The notes beneath the pieces are model-generated. The model worked only from the letters and a program-made list of their open reading frames with translations. It searched no databases and was not told where the DNA came from. A program made the translations under genes and the position numbers. From Hordeum vulgare subsp. vulgare (lineage: Eukaryota > Streptophyta > Magnoliopsida > Poales > Poaceae), in contig NC_058522.1 of the NCBI RefSeq assembly GCF_904849725.1, forward strand, positions 457,252,844 to 457,316,843: 64,000 nt of DNA, in the 5' to 3' direction. Below, one piece after another: positions 1 through 10,154 of this stretch. Positions within the stretch are counted from its first letter, which is position 1; every line of letters starts with the position of its first letter.

Positions 1-260
1 ATACTACTTTGCCTGATACTGCTTGATGATGCTCATGATGCTACTGCTATGCTTGATACTATGCCTGATGCTATGCCTGATACTGCTAGAGATACTATGC
101 CTGATGATGCTATGCTTGATGCTATGCCTGATGCTATGCCTGATACTGCTAGAGATGCTACTTTGCCTGATACTGCTATGCCTGATGATGCTAGAGATGC
201 TATTTTGCCTGATGATGCTATGCTTGATACTACTAGAGATACTACTTTGCCTGATGTGCC
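1..260 (+). repeat. Degenerate 15-bp coding repeat at the gag N-terminus
   Basis: Imperfect tandem copies of a 15-bp unit (ATGCCTGATGATGCT and variants) encode a run of M/L-P-D-D/T-A and A-R-D-T pentads. The run continues in frame into gag and probably extends beyond the left edge. It looks like a minisatellite kept open in the gag frame. Confidence 0.75.
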
Positions 261-2132
261 ACTAGGAGTGTTCCTTGATGCTCATACTGCTAGAGTTACT
301 GCCAATGCTCGTGATGCTTCTGAAATTGCCGATACTATTGAGATAGAACCTGCTTTTGCTCCTGCTAGATCTAGCTCTCCTAGATATGAATTGCCTGATA
401 TACCCGAGGGTTACGTTATGGAGGGAGAGATAGCTGAGGATTTTCTTGCGTGTAAGGATGCCTATGACGCTGAGAAATTACTTCTCAAGTGGAAGGAAAA
501 GTCTCTGAAAGCCAGGATGAAATACGACCCAAAGTTTGCCACTTCACCTATCTTTATCACCGATAAGGATTATGAATTCTCTGTCGACCCTGAGATAATC
601 TCTCTGGCCGAATCTGATCCTTTTCACGGTTATGAGTCTGAGACGGTCGTATCCCATCTTACCAAACTACACGATATAGCCACCCTTTTCACTAGTGAGG
701 AGAAGATCCGCCACTACTATATGCTTAAGTTGTTTCCTTTCTCTCTAAAGGATGACGCTAATGCCTGGTGCACTTCTCTTGCTCCTGGATGTGTGGGTAG
801 TCCCCAGGATATGATCTATTACTTCTGTGAGAAATATTTCCCTGCCCATAAGAAGCAAGCTGCCTTGCAGGAAATATACAACTCTGCTCAACTCAAAGAA
901 GAGAGTCTCCCACAAGCTTGGTGGAGGCTCGTCCAGCTACAGAATGCTTTGCCTGATCACCCTCTTAAGAAGAACGAGATACTTGATATCTTCTATAACG
1001 GACTTACCGATGCTTCTAGAGATCACCTAGATAGTTGTGCCATTTGTGTTTTTAGGGAACGAACTGTAGAACAAGCTTAGACTCTACTGAATAACATCTT
1101 GATCAACGATAATGCTTGGACTATTCCCGAACCACCTCCTAAGCCAACTCCAAAGAAAATAGGTATTCTATTCCTCAGTCCCGAAGATATGAAAGAAGCG
1201 AAGAAATCTATGCAAGAGAAAGGCATTAGATCTGAAGATGTAAAAAATCTACCACCTATCGAAGAGATCCATGGTCTCGATAACCTGATACACGTAGTGG
1301 AAGTAAATTCTCTGCGTAGGCTTGATGAGAGTGATATTCCTTTTGATAAACCTGCTAGCCTATGCTTTGATGAATTTGACAACTTTGTTGCCAAACAACA
1401 GAGTTTCAATGATTATGTTAGCACACATTTGGAACAAAGTACTCGTATGCTTAGTCATTTAAGTGCTTGTGTAGACAGAAATGTCAATGATCTGAAGCTT
1501 ATGAGTAAACATGCCTCTATGATTACTACTCAGGTAGCACAAGTGCTTAAAGCTCAGAATGACCTGCTCAATGAATTAAATGACAACTCTGTCACAGTCA
1601 TTACTAGAGGAGGCAAAATTACTCAGGAACCTTTGTATCCTGAAGGTCATCCTCAGAGAATCGATCAAGATTCAGAAGGAATTAATGCAGATGCACCCAG
1701 TCATCCTAAGGAGAAGAAGAAGGATGATAGAAACCTGCGTGGTAGTTCACCAAACACTGTCACACCTGAAGAACCAAATGATATTTCTGCGTCTGATGCA
1801 GAAACACAATCTGGTGATGAACATGAACCGGGTGACAATATGGACAGCCATGTTCATAATGACGCTCAACCTAGCAATGATAAGGATGTGGAGGTCGAAC
1901 CTACGGTTAATCTGATAACCCACAACCTAAGAGATACGATAAGAATGACTTCACTGCTAGGAAGCATGGTAAAGAAAGAGAGCCATGGGTTCAGAGGCCC
2001 ATGCCCTTTCCTCCTAAGCCATCCAAGAAAAAGGATGATGAGGATTTTGAGCGCTTCATTGAAATGATAAGACCCGTCTTTCTTCATATGCGGTTAACTG
2101 ATATGCTCAAAATGTCTTTGTATGCCAAGTAA
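49..2132 (+). pseudogene. gag: Gypsy gag polyprotein, broken
   Basis: Retrotransposon gag (capsid) reading frame. After the repetitive N-terminus comes an acidic stretch. The Retrotrans_gag-like domain follows at about 640-1075, with the typical F-P-F-S-L-K-D-A...W pattern and a hydrophobic F-Y-N-G-L helix. A TAG at 1078-1080 interrupts the frame, which then continues in the same phase from 1099 through a proline-rich linker and a charged region. A frameshift before about 2030 and a TAA at 2130-2132, directly before the protease segment, also break it. No CCHC zinc knuckle is seen. The true start lies left of the window or within the repeat. Confidence 0.8.
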
Positions 2133-2765
2133 ATGAAAGATATCATGACCAATAAACGGAAGATACCAGATCTTGAGATCTCCACCATGCTTGCCAATTA
2201 CACTTTCAAGGGTGGAACTCCTAAGAAACTTGGTGATCCCGGAGTGCCCACTATACCTTGCTTCATTAAAGGAAACTACGTAAGAACTGCCTTATGTGAC
2301 CTTGGAGACGGAGTTAGTGTTATGCCTCTCTCTCTTTGTCGTAGACTTGAACTGGATAAGTTGACACCCACTGAAATCTCTCTGCAAATGGCTGACAAAT
2401 CAACTGCTTTCCTTGTCGGCATTTGTGAGGATGTGCATGTTGTGGTTGCTAATACTACTATCTTAACAGACTTTGTTATCTTGGATATTCCTGAGGACGA
2501 TGTCATGGCTGTCATCCTCGGAAGACCCTTTTTAAACACTTCAGGGGCTGTTATAGATCGTGACAAAGGCAATGTCACTTTCCACGTCAACGGTAATGAG
2601 CACACCGTGCACTTTCCGAAGAAACGATATCAAGTACATTGCATCAATGCTATCGAAAAAACTTCATCGATTCTCATTGGGAGTTTTGAATGCCCTATTC
2701 CTCGTGTCAAGATGAAGTATGAATTGCTTGTTGGGGAGATTCATATCCCCATTGAGGTGACTTAG
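2133..2765 (+). pseudogene. Gypsy aspartic protease segment
   Basis: Continuation of the gag-protease frame after an in-frame TAA. It has the retropepsin-like pattern of plant Gypsy elements: A-L-C-D-L-G-D-G-V-S-V-M-P carrying the catalytic aspartate, then the hydrophobic V-I-L-D-I-P-E-D strand and I-L-G-R-P-F-L. The usual small residue after D-L-G is replaced by D, so the active-site loop may be damaged. Full Gypsy polyproteins would continue into reverse transcriptase; here the frame ends at 2765 and non-coding sequence follows. Confidence 0.8.
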
Positions 2766-2929
2766 TGTCTATTCGAAAATTCTCTGTCCTCTCTTGCGAT
2801 TCGAGAAAGTTTTGTCATAAGGATTTGATCAACCCCATTGACGGATTTCTTTCGATGCCCATGAAATGGATGAATCAAAGAGTCACATACCTCTGTTTTA
2901 AGCTTTCACTTTCTTTTTCTTAGAAGAAA

Positions 2930-3549
2930 TATGATAGGTTTAGTTTAGTTTTCCTTGTTTCATGTTTTAGCGTCCCGGAGAAAAATACCTCGAAAATAAA
3001 ATTTCTTCGATGGTGTGAAAATCTAGTATGATTTTTTTTGGAAAATTTGAATAATACTGGGACAGAGAGCTGGCCTGGGGGCCACCCCAGTGGGCCACAA
3101 GCCCTGTCACCGCGGGCCACACCCCTGGCCGCGGGGAGCAAGCTTGTGGGGCCCACAGGGCCCCCTCCACTCATTCCATCTCCCATCCTCTTCCTCTACC
3201 TCCAAAAAAAATCTTTTCGTAGTTCAAACCCGTGTTCTTGCTCAGTTGGGTGTGATTTTCGATCTCCTTGCTCAAAGCACCTTTCTCCGAACCGTTTTGG
3301 GGAAATTACTCCTTGGTAAGTGACTCCTCCTTGGTCCAATTAGTTTTTTGCTCTAGTGTTTTATCCTTCGCGTATTCTTGCTACCTTGGTGACCCTGTTC
3401 TTGAGCTTTAAATGTTGATTTTAGCTGGTCCCAAGTAGTTTTAGCGTGTGATACGGTTTCTAGGCACTAGTAGGAGTAGTTGCTACAAGGTGTGGTTGGT
3501 CTTTATTCACTTTTCTCTTGAACTTCAAAAATTTCAGCAAAGAGAAATT
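2930..3549 (+). promoter_or_regulatory. Internal LTR-like leader with palindrome and probable intron
   Basis: This non-coding stretch separates protease and downstream ORF. It repeats the layout of the element's own LTR: an A/T-rich '...ggagaaaaatacctc...' segment, then a GC palindrome at 3095-3149 with the same arms (CCACAAGC/GCTTGTGG) as 6752-6805, then GGGCCCAC. A consensus 5' splice site (GTAAG at 3316-3320) and a 3' splice site (AATTTCAG ending 3537) lie just before the next ATG at 3550. Inference: a duplicated promoter/leader with a 222-bp intron for a separate transcript. No TATA is visible at the expected distance. Confidence 0.45.
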
Positions 3550-4574
3550 ATGTTTAGGAGGAAGTTTCATGGTGGTTCCTCAAGTAAGAAGGGTCCCCGT
3601 CTTTCTTTTCGGGAGCCCGATCCTTATCAACTAAGGGACGCACCGGTACAACCATGTGAATGGCCTTCCGATGAGTTCATGATCGAAGTAGGCTTCAAGG
3701 ATGAGTTTGATACACTTGTCCGCAATGCAGGGTTAGAAGAATTCCTCTCAGATAAATGTGAACAGTATGCTATGATCACTGCCTCTTTCATGCGTAGATT
3801 TAAATTTTCAGTTGGTCGTGACTCATCCATACTGTTTGACTTGTATGATAAATCCTATGCCATGGATTTGGAGGATTTCAATAGGATTTGCAAAATACCC
3901 GCTGGGGGTAATCTTAAAGATCCTGCTAAATCTTTGGTTAGAGATTTTTTTTCTCTAGTATATCTGTTGGAGAAACTAGAGACATCACGCAAGCTACCAT
4001 AGGAAGCATTCATTTCCCTGCCTTGCACTACTTTGCCCTCTTCATAGGTAGATGCATTAACGGTAAGGTTGAACATTGTCACATATGCGCTTCCGACCTT
4101 AGTATCCTTAAGAGCGCAGTTACGGGTGAAAAAATCTTCAACATGGGAGCTATTATAGCAAGGAGGCTGAATAAAAACGCTATTGAGGGAGATTTCTTTG
4201 GCGGCATCTATGCCACTCGCATAGCAAATTTTCTTGGAGTACCCATCCGCGCAGGAGATCCCCCGCTCCATACAACTTTCCTTGACCGCGCCGCTTTGAC
4301 ACGCTACCAGTTTCTTGGGAGGGATGATGAATCCCTCCTATACCGATTGATATTTAACTGGCAGCGTGTCTTCCATATTACCCTTCCTGCTCCTGCTTTC
4401 TTTGACTTTCAGGTTAAACGGAGATACTACATAACCATAGGAGAGGCAGAGGAGTACGAGAGGGAGGCGACGGCTGCTCATCTTCGTGAGGCAGCTATTC
4501 AGGCAGTGGCTGCAGCGCTCCCGTATAACCTCGATTATGATTTTGGATTTCGCCAGGACCGTCCTTGGGAGTAG
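3550..4574 (+). pseudogene. Athila-type extra ORF, frameshifted
   Basis: The reading frame starts at ATG 3550 (M-F-R-R-K-F) and runs to 4002. A second frame, 4023-4574, carries the rest. The break is most simply a one-base slip near the T run at 3946-3953. Features such as F-N-M-G-A-I-I-A-R-R-L, L-G-V-P-I-R and L-P-A-P-A-F-F-D-F resemble the additional ORF of Athila-lineage Gypsy elements (known family, function unsettled). The C-terminus is alanine-rich and probably helical. A polypurine-like AAGCTTGGGGGAGT follows 22 bp after the stop. Assignment is by remembered family similarity, so moderate. Confidence 0.55.
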
Positions 4575-4595
4575 ATCAAGCTAGGCCAAAAGCCT

Positions 4596-4609
4596 AAGCT
4601 TGGGGGAGT
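4596..4609 (+). promoter_or_regulatory. Internal copy of the polypurine-tract core
   Basis: AAGCTTGGGGGAGT is identical to the tract at 6502-6515 that abuts the LTR. It lies just after the stop of the Athila-like ORF. It may be a second plus-strand priming site. Confidence 0.5.
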
Positions 4610-5513
4610 ACGTGTTCTCACCAACCTTACATTCATGCTTATGCTTTTACTTTGTTCGTCGGTGTTCACACTTTGTCACTGTATTATCCATGCTTTTTAT
4701 TTTCATTTTCTTATTTTCTTGTTTTGTGTCCTTTTGAGAAAACCCAAAAAGATTTTTTTCTTCTTCTTTTGCTTGTTGGGAGCTTTCCCGTGTAAATAGT
4801 TTTGTTTTTCTTTGGTTCAAGGTAGAAGATATTGGTTACAATGTTTAGTGGCTCTTGTATGCATACCTGTTTAGCTTTCAAAGAGCCATATTACTTTGTC
4901 TTCTCCTTTGTGTTTGCCTGCAGATTCAGCTTAGTCCAATGCACTAGCACGCTTATTATTGTTCACATCGTTTGATCGTGCAAGTGAAAGGCAATAATGA
5001 TGATATACGATGAAGTGACTGAGACTGGAAAAGCTGGTATGAACTCTATCTATTTTGTTTTTGTAAATATGACTAGCTTGTCCTAGATTCAGTTTTGTTG
5101 TGAGAGAACCATGTTTGCAATGACAACTTAGAGATCATAGTTTCTGATGCCATGCTTATTTAGCTAGGAGCTTATAATGGTTTGTCTTGAATGCGAACAT
5201 AGATTTTGAGATGACTATGATGTAGTATGATAGGATGGTATTCTCCTTTGAATGTTTCAAGCGGCTTGACTTGGCGCATGTTCATGCATGTAGTTGAAAC
5301 AAAATCAACATAGCCTCTATGATTTTCGTGTTCATGGTGATTTATATCCTGTTCATGCTTGCATTCAATGTTAGTCAAACTCATTGCATCTTGATGACCG
5401 TTGTCGCTCTCTAGTTGGTCGCTTCCCAGTCTTTTGCTAGCCTTCACTTGTACTAAGCGGAATACTGCTTGTGCATCCACTTCCATAAACCCAAAAAGTT
5501 TTTCCATGAGAGT

Positions 5514-5529
5514 CCACCATACCTACCTA
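5514..5529 (+). promoter_or_regulatory. Conserved internal 16-mer, element A copy
   Basis: CCACCATACCTACCTA, identical in all six Gypsy internal regions of the window. It contains ACCTACC (MYB AC-element type). The antisense strand reads GGTAGGTATGGTGG, a two-tier G-quadruplex pattern. Confidence 0.55.
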
Positions 5530-6501
5530 TTTGCGGTATTTACTTGCCGTTCCAAGTAAATTTGCATGTGCCATTCTCTAAACCTTCAAGAAATAATCTG
5601 TTTTGCATGCCCGAACCGCTCATGTGGTGACAGGGGGCTATTGATATCTTCCATGTTAGGCGTGTTATCCTCGACATGCGTTTATTCACTGTCATTCACG
5701 AGAAAGGGGCCGGTAATTGGAATGCCCAGTTCCACACTTAAATCGAAAACATAACTGTAAAACAAGACTCCCCCTGGATTGATGTTAGTATGGATGGTAC
5801 CCGAGGATTCGGCTAGCCGTGGAGTGTGATTGATTGGTGGTGGGGGAGTTAAAACTTTACTTTTCTGTTTGGGAACCGCCTATAGCATGAGTAACGTGGA
5901 CGATATTGAGAACTCTTGGTCATTGCATTGACAATGAAAGCATGCCACCCAAAATTATTTTCTCTGTTTTCAAAGCTTGAGCTCTGGCACCTCTGCAAAT
6001 CAGAGCTTCCCTCTGCGAAGGGTCTGTCTATTTATTTTCTTGTTGAGTCATCCTCTTCTTATAAGCACCAATTAGAGAGCACCTCTGTCATTTTTATTCT
6101 TTGCTTTTGATTGATATTGAGTATGACTATGACTAGATCTTCGTTGCTATGAATTACAATGTTTAGTCAGCCCTTGATCTTTGAAAGTGCTCTGCATTTA
6201 TGTTTTGCAGTCTCAGAAAGAGCTAGCAAGATACCACCTATTCATATTGCTTCATGCTTGTTTTGATTGAATTGTTGGTATCTGAAACTCATTATTATTT
6301 GCTCGCTGGCTGGTTATGCCATTGATATTACTTTACCGTGAGACCTTTGTGTCACTTGCTTATGTGGTTAACTTGTGATCTTGCTGAAATTCTGGTTATG
6401 AGTTAGACATAGTTGCAACAACAAAATCAAATAGAGTTTGTCAAAGTTTTTCTTTCTCTTTCAGTTTGTGAACTGAGTTGCTTGAGGACAAGCAAGGTTT
6501 T

Positions 6502-6515
6502 AAGCTTGGGGGAGT
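6502..6515 (+). promoter_or_regulatory. Polypurine tract of element A
   Basis: AAGCTTGGGGGAGT directly precedes the LTR start TGATACATCG, the standard position for plus-strand priming. Confidence 0.85.
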
Positions 6516-8164
6516 TGATACATCGACATCGTATCTACTTTTCCAAACTCTTTGCCCTTGTTTTGGACTCTAATTTGCATGATTTGAATGGAACTAACCC
6601 GGACTAATGATGTTTTCAGCAGAATTGCCATGGTGTTGTTTTTGTGCAGAAATGAAAGTTCTCGGAACGTCCTGAAAATTTACGGAGAATTTTTCTGGAA
6701 AATATGAAAAATACCTGCGCAAAGATCCACCAGAGGGGGTGGGCCAGTGGGCCACAAGCCCTGTTGCCGCGACCACCCCCCTGGCCGTGGCAACCAAGCT
6801 TGTGGGGCCCACGTGGCTCTGCCGCCCCCAAACTCAGCTCTATGAATTCACTTTTGCCCAGAAAAAAATCAAAAGAGAAGATTTCGTCGCGTTTGCGATA
6901 CGGAGGCGCCGCCACATCCTGTTATTCATCTGGAGGACAGATCTGGAGTCCATTTTGGGCTCCGGAGAGGGGAAATCGTCGCCATCGTCATCATCAACCT
7001 TCTTCCCTCTCCAATTCCATGAAGCTCTTCATCGTTCGTGAGTAATCTATTCGTAGGCTCGCTGGGCGGTGATGAGTAGGATGAGATCTATCTTGTAATC
7101 GAGTTAGTTTTGACGGGGATTGATCCCTAGTATCCATTATGTTCTGAGATTGATGTTGCTACTACTTTGCCATGCTTAATGCTTGTCATTAGGGCCCGAG
7201 TGCCATGATTTAAGATCTGAAATTATTATGTTGTCACCAATATATGTGTGTTTTAGATCCGATCTTGCAAGTTGTAGTTACCTACTATGTGTTATGACCC
7301 GGCAACCCCGGAGTGACAATAACCGGAACCTCTCCCGGTGATGATCATAGTTTGAGGAGTTCATGTGTTCACCAAGTGCTAATGCGTTGTTCCGGTTCTT
7401 TATTAAAAGGAGAACCTTAATATCCCGTAGTATCCTTTTGGACCCCGCTGCCACGGGGGGGATGGACAATAGATGTCATGCAAGTTCTTTTCCCCAAGCA
7501 CGTATGACGACACACGGAATGCATGCCTACATCACATTGACGAACGGGAGCTAGCCACATATCTCTCCGTGTTATAACTGTTGCATGATGAATATCATCC
7601 AAATGAAACACCGACCCATTGCCTACGAGTTTGTCCCGCTGCTGCTGTTACTTGTTTTGCTCTGCTGCTGTTACTACTGTTGCTGCTATTGTTACTTGCT
7701 CTTCTGCCACTACTGTTACTTGCTGCTGTTGTCGCTTGCTAATGTTGCTACTTGCTACTGCTGTCACTACTGCTATTCCTTGCCACTGCTATTGCTCGTT
7801 ACACTGCTGCTACCTGCTACAATTTTGATTCGCTTGTCGTTGACGGGAACAGACAATTTTCGTCAAGGGCAACTTCTGGCGCCACTGATACGACAGTTAG
7901 GAATAGTCTGCCATCAACAGATCGTTTCTGACACCGTTGTTATCATACTACTTTGTTGCCGACTCTTTGCTTGCAGATACTAATCTTTCAGGTGTGGTTG
8001 TATCTGACACATTCAGCTGCTAATACTTGAGAGTATCCTCTGACCTCTTGTAGGCGTATCAACAAATTGAGTCGAATATTCTACCCTCGAAAATTGTTGC
8101 GATCCCACGCGCTGGTGGGCCGTCAACAACATTCTTCTAGTTCCGTAGCCGGGGAGTGCTAGCA
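6516..8164 (+). repeat. LTR of Gypsy element A
   Basis: Starts TGATACATCGACATCG right after the polypurine tract. It contains the palindrome 6752-6805 and, 36 bp downstream, TATGAAT (6841), a decayed TATA box. The end is uncertain: GTCA at 8125, or GCTAGCA at 8164, the latter followed by a PBS-like sequence. With the 8164 end the length is 1649 bp. Confidence 0.75.
7630..7830 (+). repeat. Degenerate TGY/CTGCTGTTACT microsatellite inside the LTR
   Basis: Low-complexity pyrimidine-rich run built from CTG, TTA and CTT triplets. It produces spurious Leu/Cys-rich open frames with no coding support. Confidence 0.8.
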
Positions 8165-8173
8165 GCATTCTTC

Positions 8174-8191
8174 TGGTGTCATTGCAGGGGA
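8174..8191 (+). promoter_or_regulatory. PBS-like sequence after the LTR (tRNA-Asp type)
   Basis: TGGTGTCATTGCAGGGGA matches 14 of 18 bases of the tRNA-Asp-type PBS (TGGCGCCGTTGCCGGGGA) used by the other Gypsy elements here. A second, equally degenerate copy lies at about 8139-8156. A PBS is not expected after a 3' LTR. Alternatively the bases ending TTGCAG are an intron acceptor of the following gene fragment. Confidence 0.35.
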
Positions 8192-9176
8192 GGTTCTGTT
8201 GTCACACGGAATCATCATGCAAGAAGATATGTGTTGAAGAGGCTCAGTTTCGAAGACCACGAGAGAATTGAGACGAGGAGTGCTAACCTGAGGACTATAC
8301 ATGGTCACACATTTGATATCAAAGTATTTAATTCAGTTTTTCAAACAGAATTTGGGTGCCCAAAGTGGGAAGATCTTTGCAAGGCATATGGATTTCAGGA
8401 GGGTATGGAAATAACCTTCGATCTTCGTCCTGAAGATAATATGTCAGGCAACATCGACATTTGGGTGGTTGTCGATGATATGCTTCCTGTTTTACCTCCA
8501 TGTTAGTTTCTCAACCATATTTGTCAAGTAATTTGCATTTATATTTAGACATAGTTGGTGTTCAGCCATATACTAAATTTGTTAAATTATAATTTATAGC
8601 TTATTTCGTTGATGCGACTAAATTACGAAAATTAATTGACATGACACACTACACGTATGGATCACATCTAACTTGGGAGGAGAAGGATGTTCTTCTCCAC
8701 TTTCTTGTTGCTGGTGTTCTGGTTTCTAGGGATACCTTCCCGTATAATTTTGGAATTGGTCAAACTTATAAATTTTACATGCCACTAGTGCATAGGTTGA
8801 GGCCGGATGACATTTGCCGAAATATCTTGGTAAGAGTTTCCTAATTAAGTACGCTCTACTATTGTATAGATGGTGTTGATTACATTGCTAACTAGGTTAT
8901 TATTATGTTCTTTAACAACAACTGCCACATGATGTAGTGCCTCCGATGATGCTCCCAGAAGGTCAAATGATAATTAGAAGCCCGCTGAGGGCTGAGTTCG
9001 ATGCTCCATACTCGAGTAACCCCAAATCAAGATCAAAAAGGCTCCAAATTGAAGCATGGAGAGAAATAAAGAAGGTTCGCAACCCACAAGTTGGAGACCG
9101 TTGGATCTCTCTGATTCATCATGGAGACATAGGTATTATTCTATTTTATGATATTATATCTAAGAACGAGGACTAG
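8192..9176 (+). pseudogene. Fragment of a B3-like cereal gene family, three exon-like blocks
   Basis: Three open blocks in order: about 8192-8503, 8598-8829 and 8938-9176. They are separated by AT-rich intron-like DNA with a donor (GTAAG at 8830) and an acceptor (GATGTAG ending 8937). Block 1 contains T-I-H-G-H-T-F-D-I-K-V-F-N and F-G-C-P-K-W-E-D-L-C-K-A-Y-G-F. Block 2 has L-T-W-E-E-K and Y-M-P-L-V-H. Block 3 has I-G-D-R/V-G-D-R-W-I-S-L-I-H-H-G-D. From memory this matches an amplified uncharacterised grass family, sometimes called B3-like; the function is unknown. No start codon region or promoter is seen. It lies between a Gypsy LTR and a CACTA end and is probably a captured or stranded fragment. 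Confidence 0.5.
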
Positions 9177-9184
9177 GTCTTATG

Positions 9185-9784
9185 AGAGACAAATTATTCT
9201 GGTTTATATTATTACTTGACATGATCGATTAGGATGGATGCATATGATGACTATATATTATGATGTTTCTCTATTTTATTTTATGTGTATAATATGATAA
9301 CTTTGGTATATGATTAAGATGATGATGAGTTGTTAGATGACCGATTAGAATACTATTGCCATTCGACAGAAATGATATGAAATGATATAGTGTAAAAAGA
9401 TGCATATATGTGCATGCAACTCGTGTCTACATTTTGTAAATATGTTCGACAAAGCACGACCGATGAGATGGTGTACTATATTTCGTGACAATGTGTAATA
9501 TATACGTAACAAATAAATGGGAAAATAGGGGGCAGCAAAATAGCCCATCCAATTTAGTGCAAAACCCTAAACCCAAAAATTGCTCCAAAAAAACAGCAAC
9601 GAAATAGCCCCGGTTCGTAATACGAACCGGGACTAATACCCCCCCCCCCTCACTCCCAGCCCCGCCACGCGGAAGGCCATTAGCCTCGGTTCGGGGCCGA
9701 ACCGGGGCTAGCATTAGTCCCGGTTGTCGAACCGGGACTAATGATCCAACCGAACCGGGACTAAAGGCATTTTTTCTACTAGTG
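9185..9784 (-). mobile_element. Terminal region of a CACTA (En/Spm) DNA transposon
   Basis: Read on the minus strand, 9784 begins CACTAGTAGAAAAAATG, the CACTA terminal signature. Subterminal repeats of the type TAGTCCCGGTTCG follow in both orientations (about 9611-9765), as usual for this superfamily. A C-run lies at 9642-9651. The opposite terminus is not in the window, so length and TSD cannot be confirmed. Confidence 0.7.
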
Positions 9785-9799
9785 ATAGGTCTAACCACG

Positions 9800-10055
9800 A
9801 CTTGTTCATGGAACACGACACACGCATGTTAGAGGAGAGGAATGGAGTTGCGAGCAACAGAGGAGGGAACACGTGAAAATCACTTCTCTTCTCATTCTAC
9901 AATAGCTTGTGAAAGAGAATCTTTTTAAGGAGGCCCAAAATCGTCAGGGTGGTTCTAAACTTCACACCACCTAATCATGACACCTACATGGACATTTAAG
10001 TTTTTTTTCCTTTCTAAAATTAGTAATGGGCTTAAATCACATCTGTATTTCAACA
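9800..10055 (-). repeat. Relic Copia LTR related to element N0
   Basis: The stretch with CACTTCTCTTCTCATTCTAC, the CACACCACCTAATCATG stretch, ACCTACATGG and the terminal ATTTCAACA parallels the right half of the N0 LTR at 15890-16089, in the same order with many substitutions. It indicates an older, truncated insertion of the same family. Confidence 0.55.
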
Positions 10056-10154
10056 ACTATTTTATCTTGTAATGGTTCTAGCATAGTTGACTATGTTATG
10101 TACTTCATTTGTTCACTTTTTGACCTCATTGTCTTACATCAACTATGGTAATAT

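Larger units (their letters stand above)
4575..6501 (+). other. Element A 3' non-coding internal region
   Basis: About 1.9 kb with no supported gene, T-rich on the + strand. It contains the conserved 16-mer CCACCATACCTACCTA (5514-5529) also found in the other five Gypsy internal regions, and ends in the polypurine tract. Confidence 0.7.
1..8164 (+). mobile_element. Gypsy element A, 5' end outside the window, pol-less
   Basis: Non-autonomous Ty3/Gypsy (Athila-like) retrotransposon running off the left edge of the window. In order it shows gag, an aspartic protease, a non-coding LTR-like leader, an Athila-type extra ORF, about 1.9 kb of non-coding DNA, a polypurine tract and an LTR. No reverse transcriptase, RNase H or integrase motif occurs between protease and LTR. 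All three reading frames are broken, so the copy is old. The exact family name (Sabrina, WHAM or similar) cannot be fixed from memory. Confidence 0.85.

Noticed and set aside
3550..4574. Reading the downstream ORF of element A as a viral envelope gene
   Set aside because: No signal peptide, transmembrane anchor or cysteine pattern is visible; similarity is to the Athila-type extra ORF, not to an envelope.
7585..7983. Leu/Cys-rich open frame
   Set aside because: Produced by the CTG/TTA microsatellite in the element A LTR.
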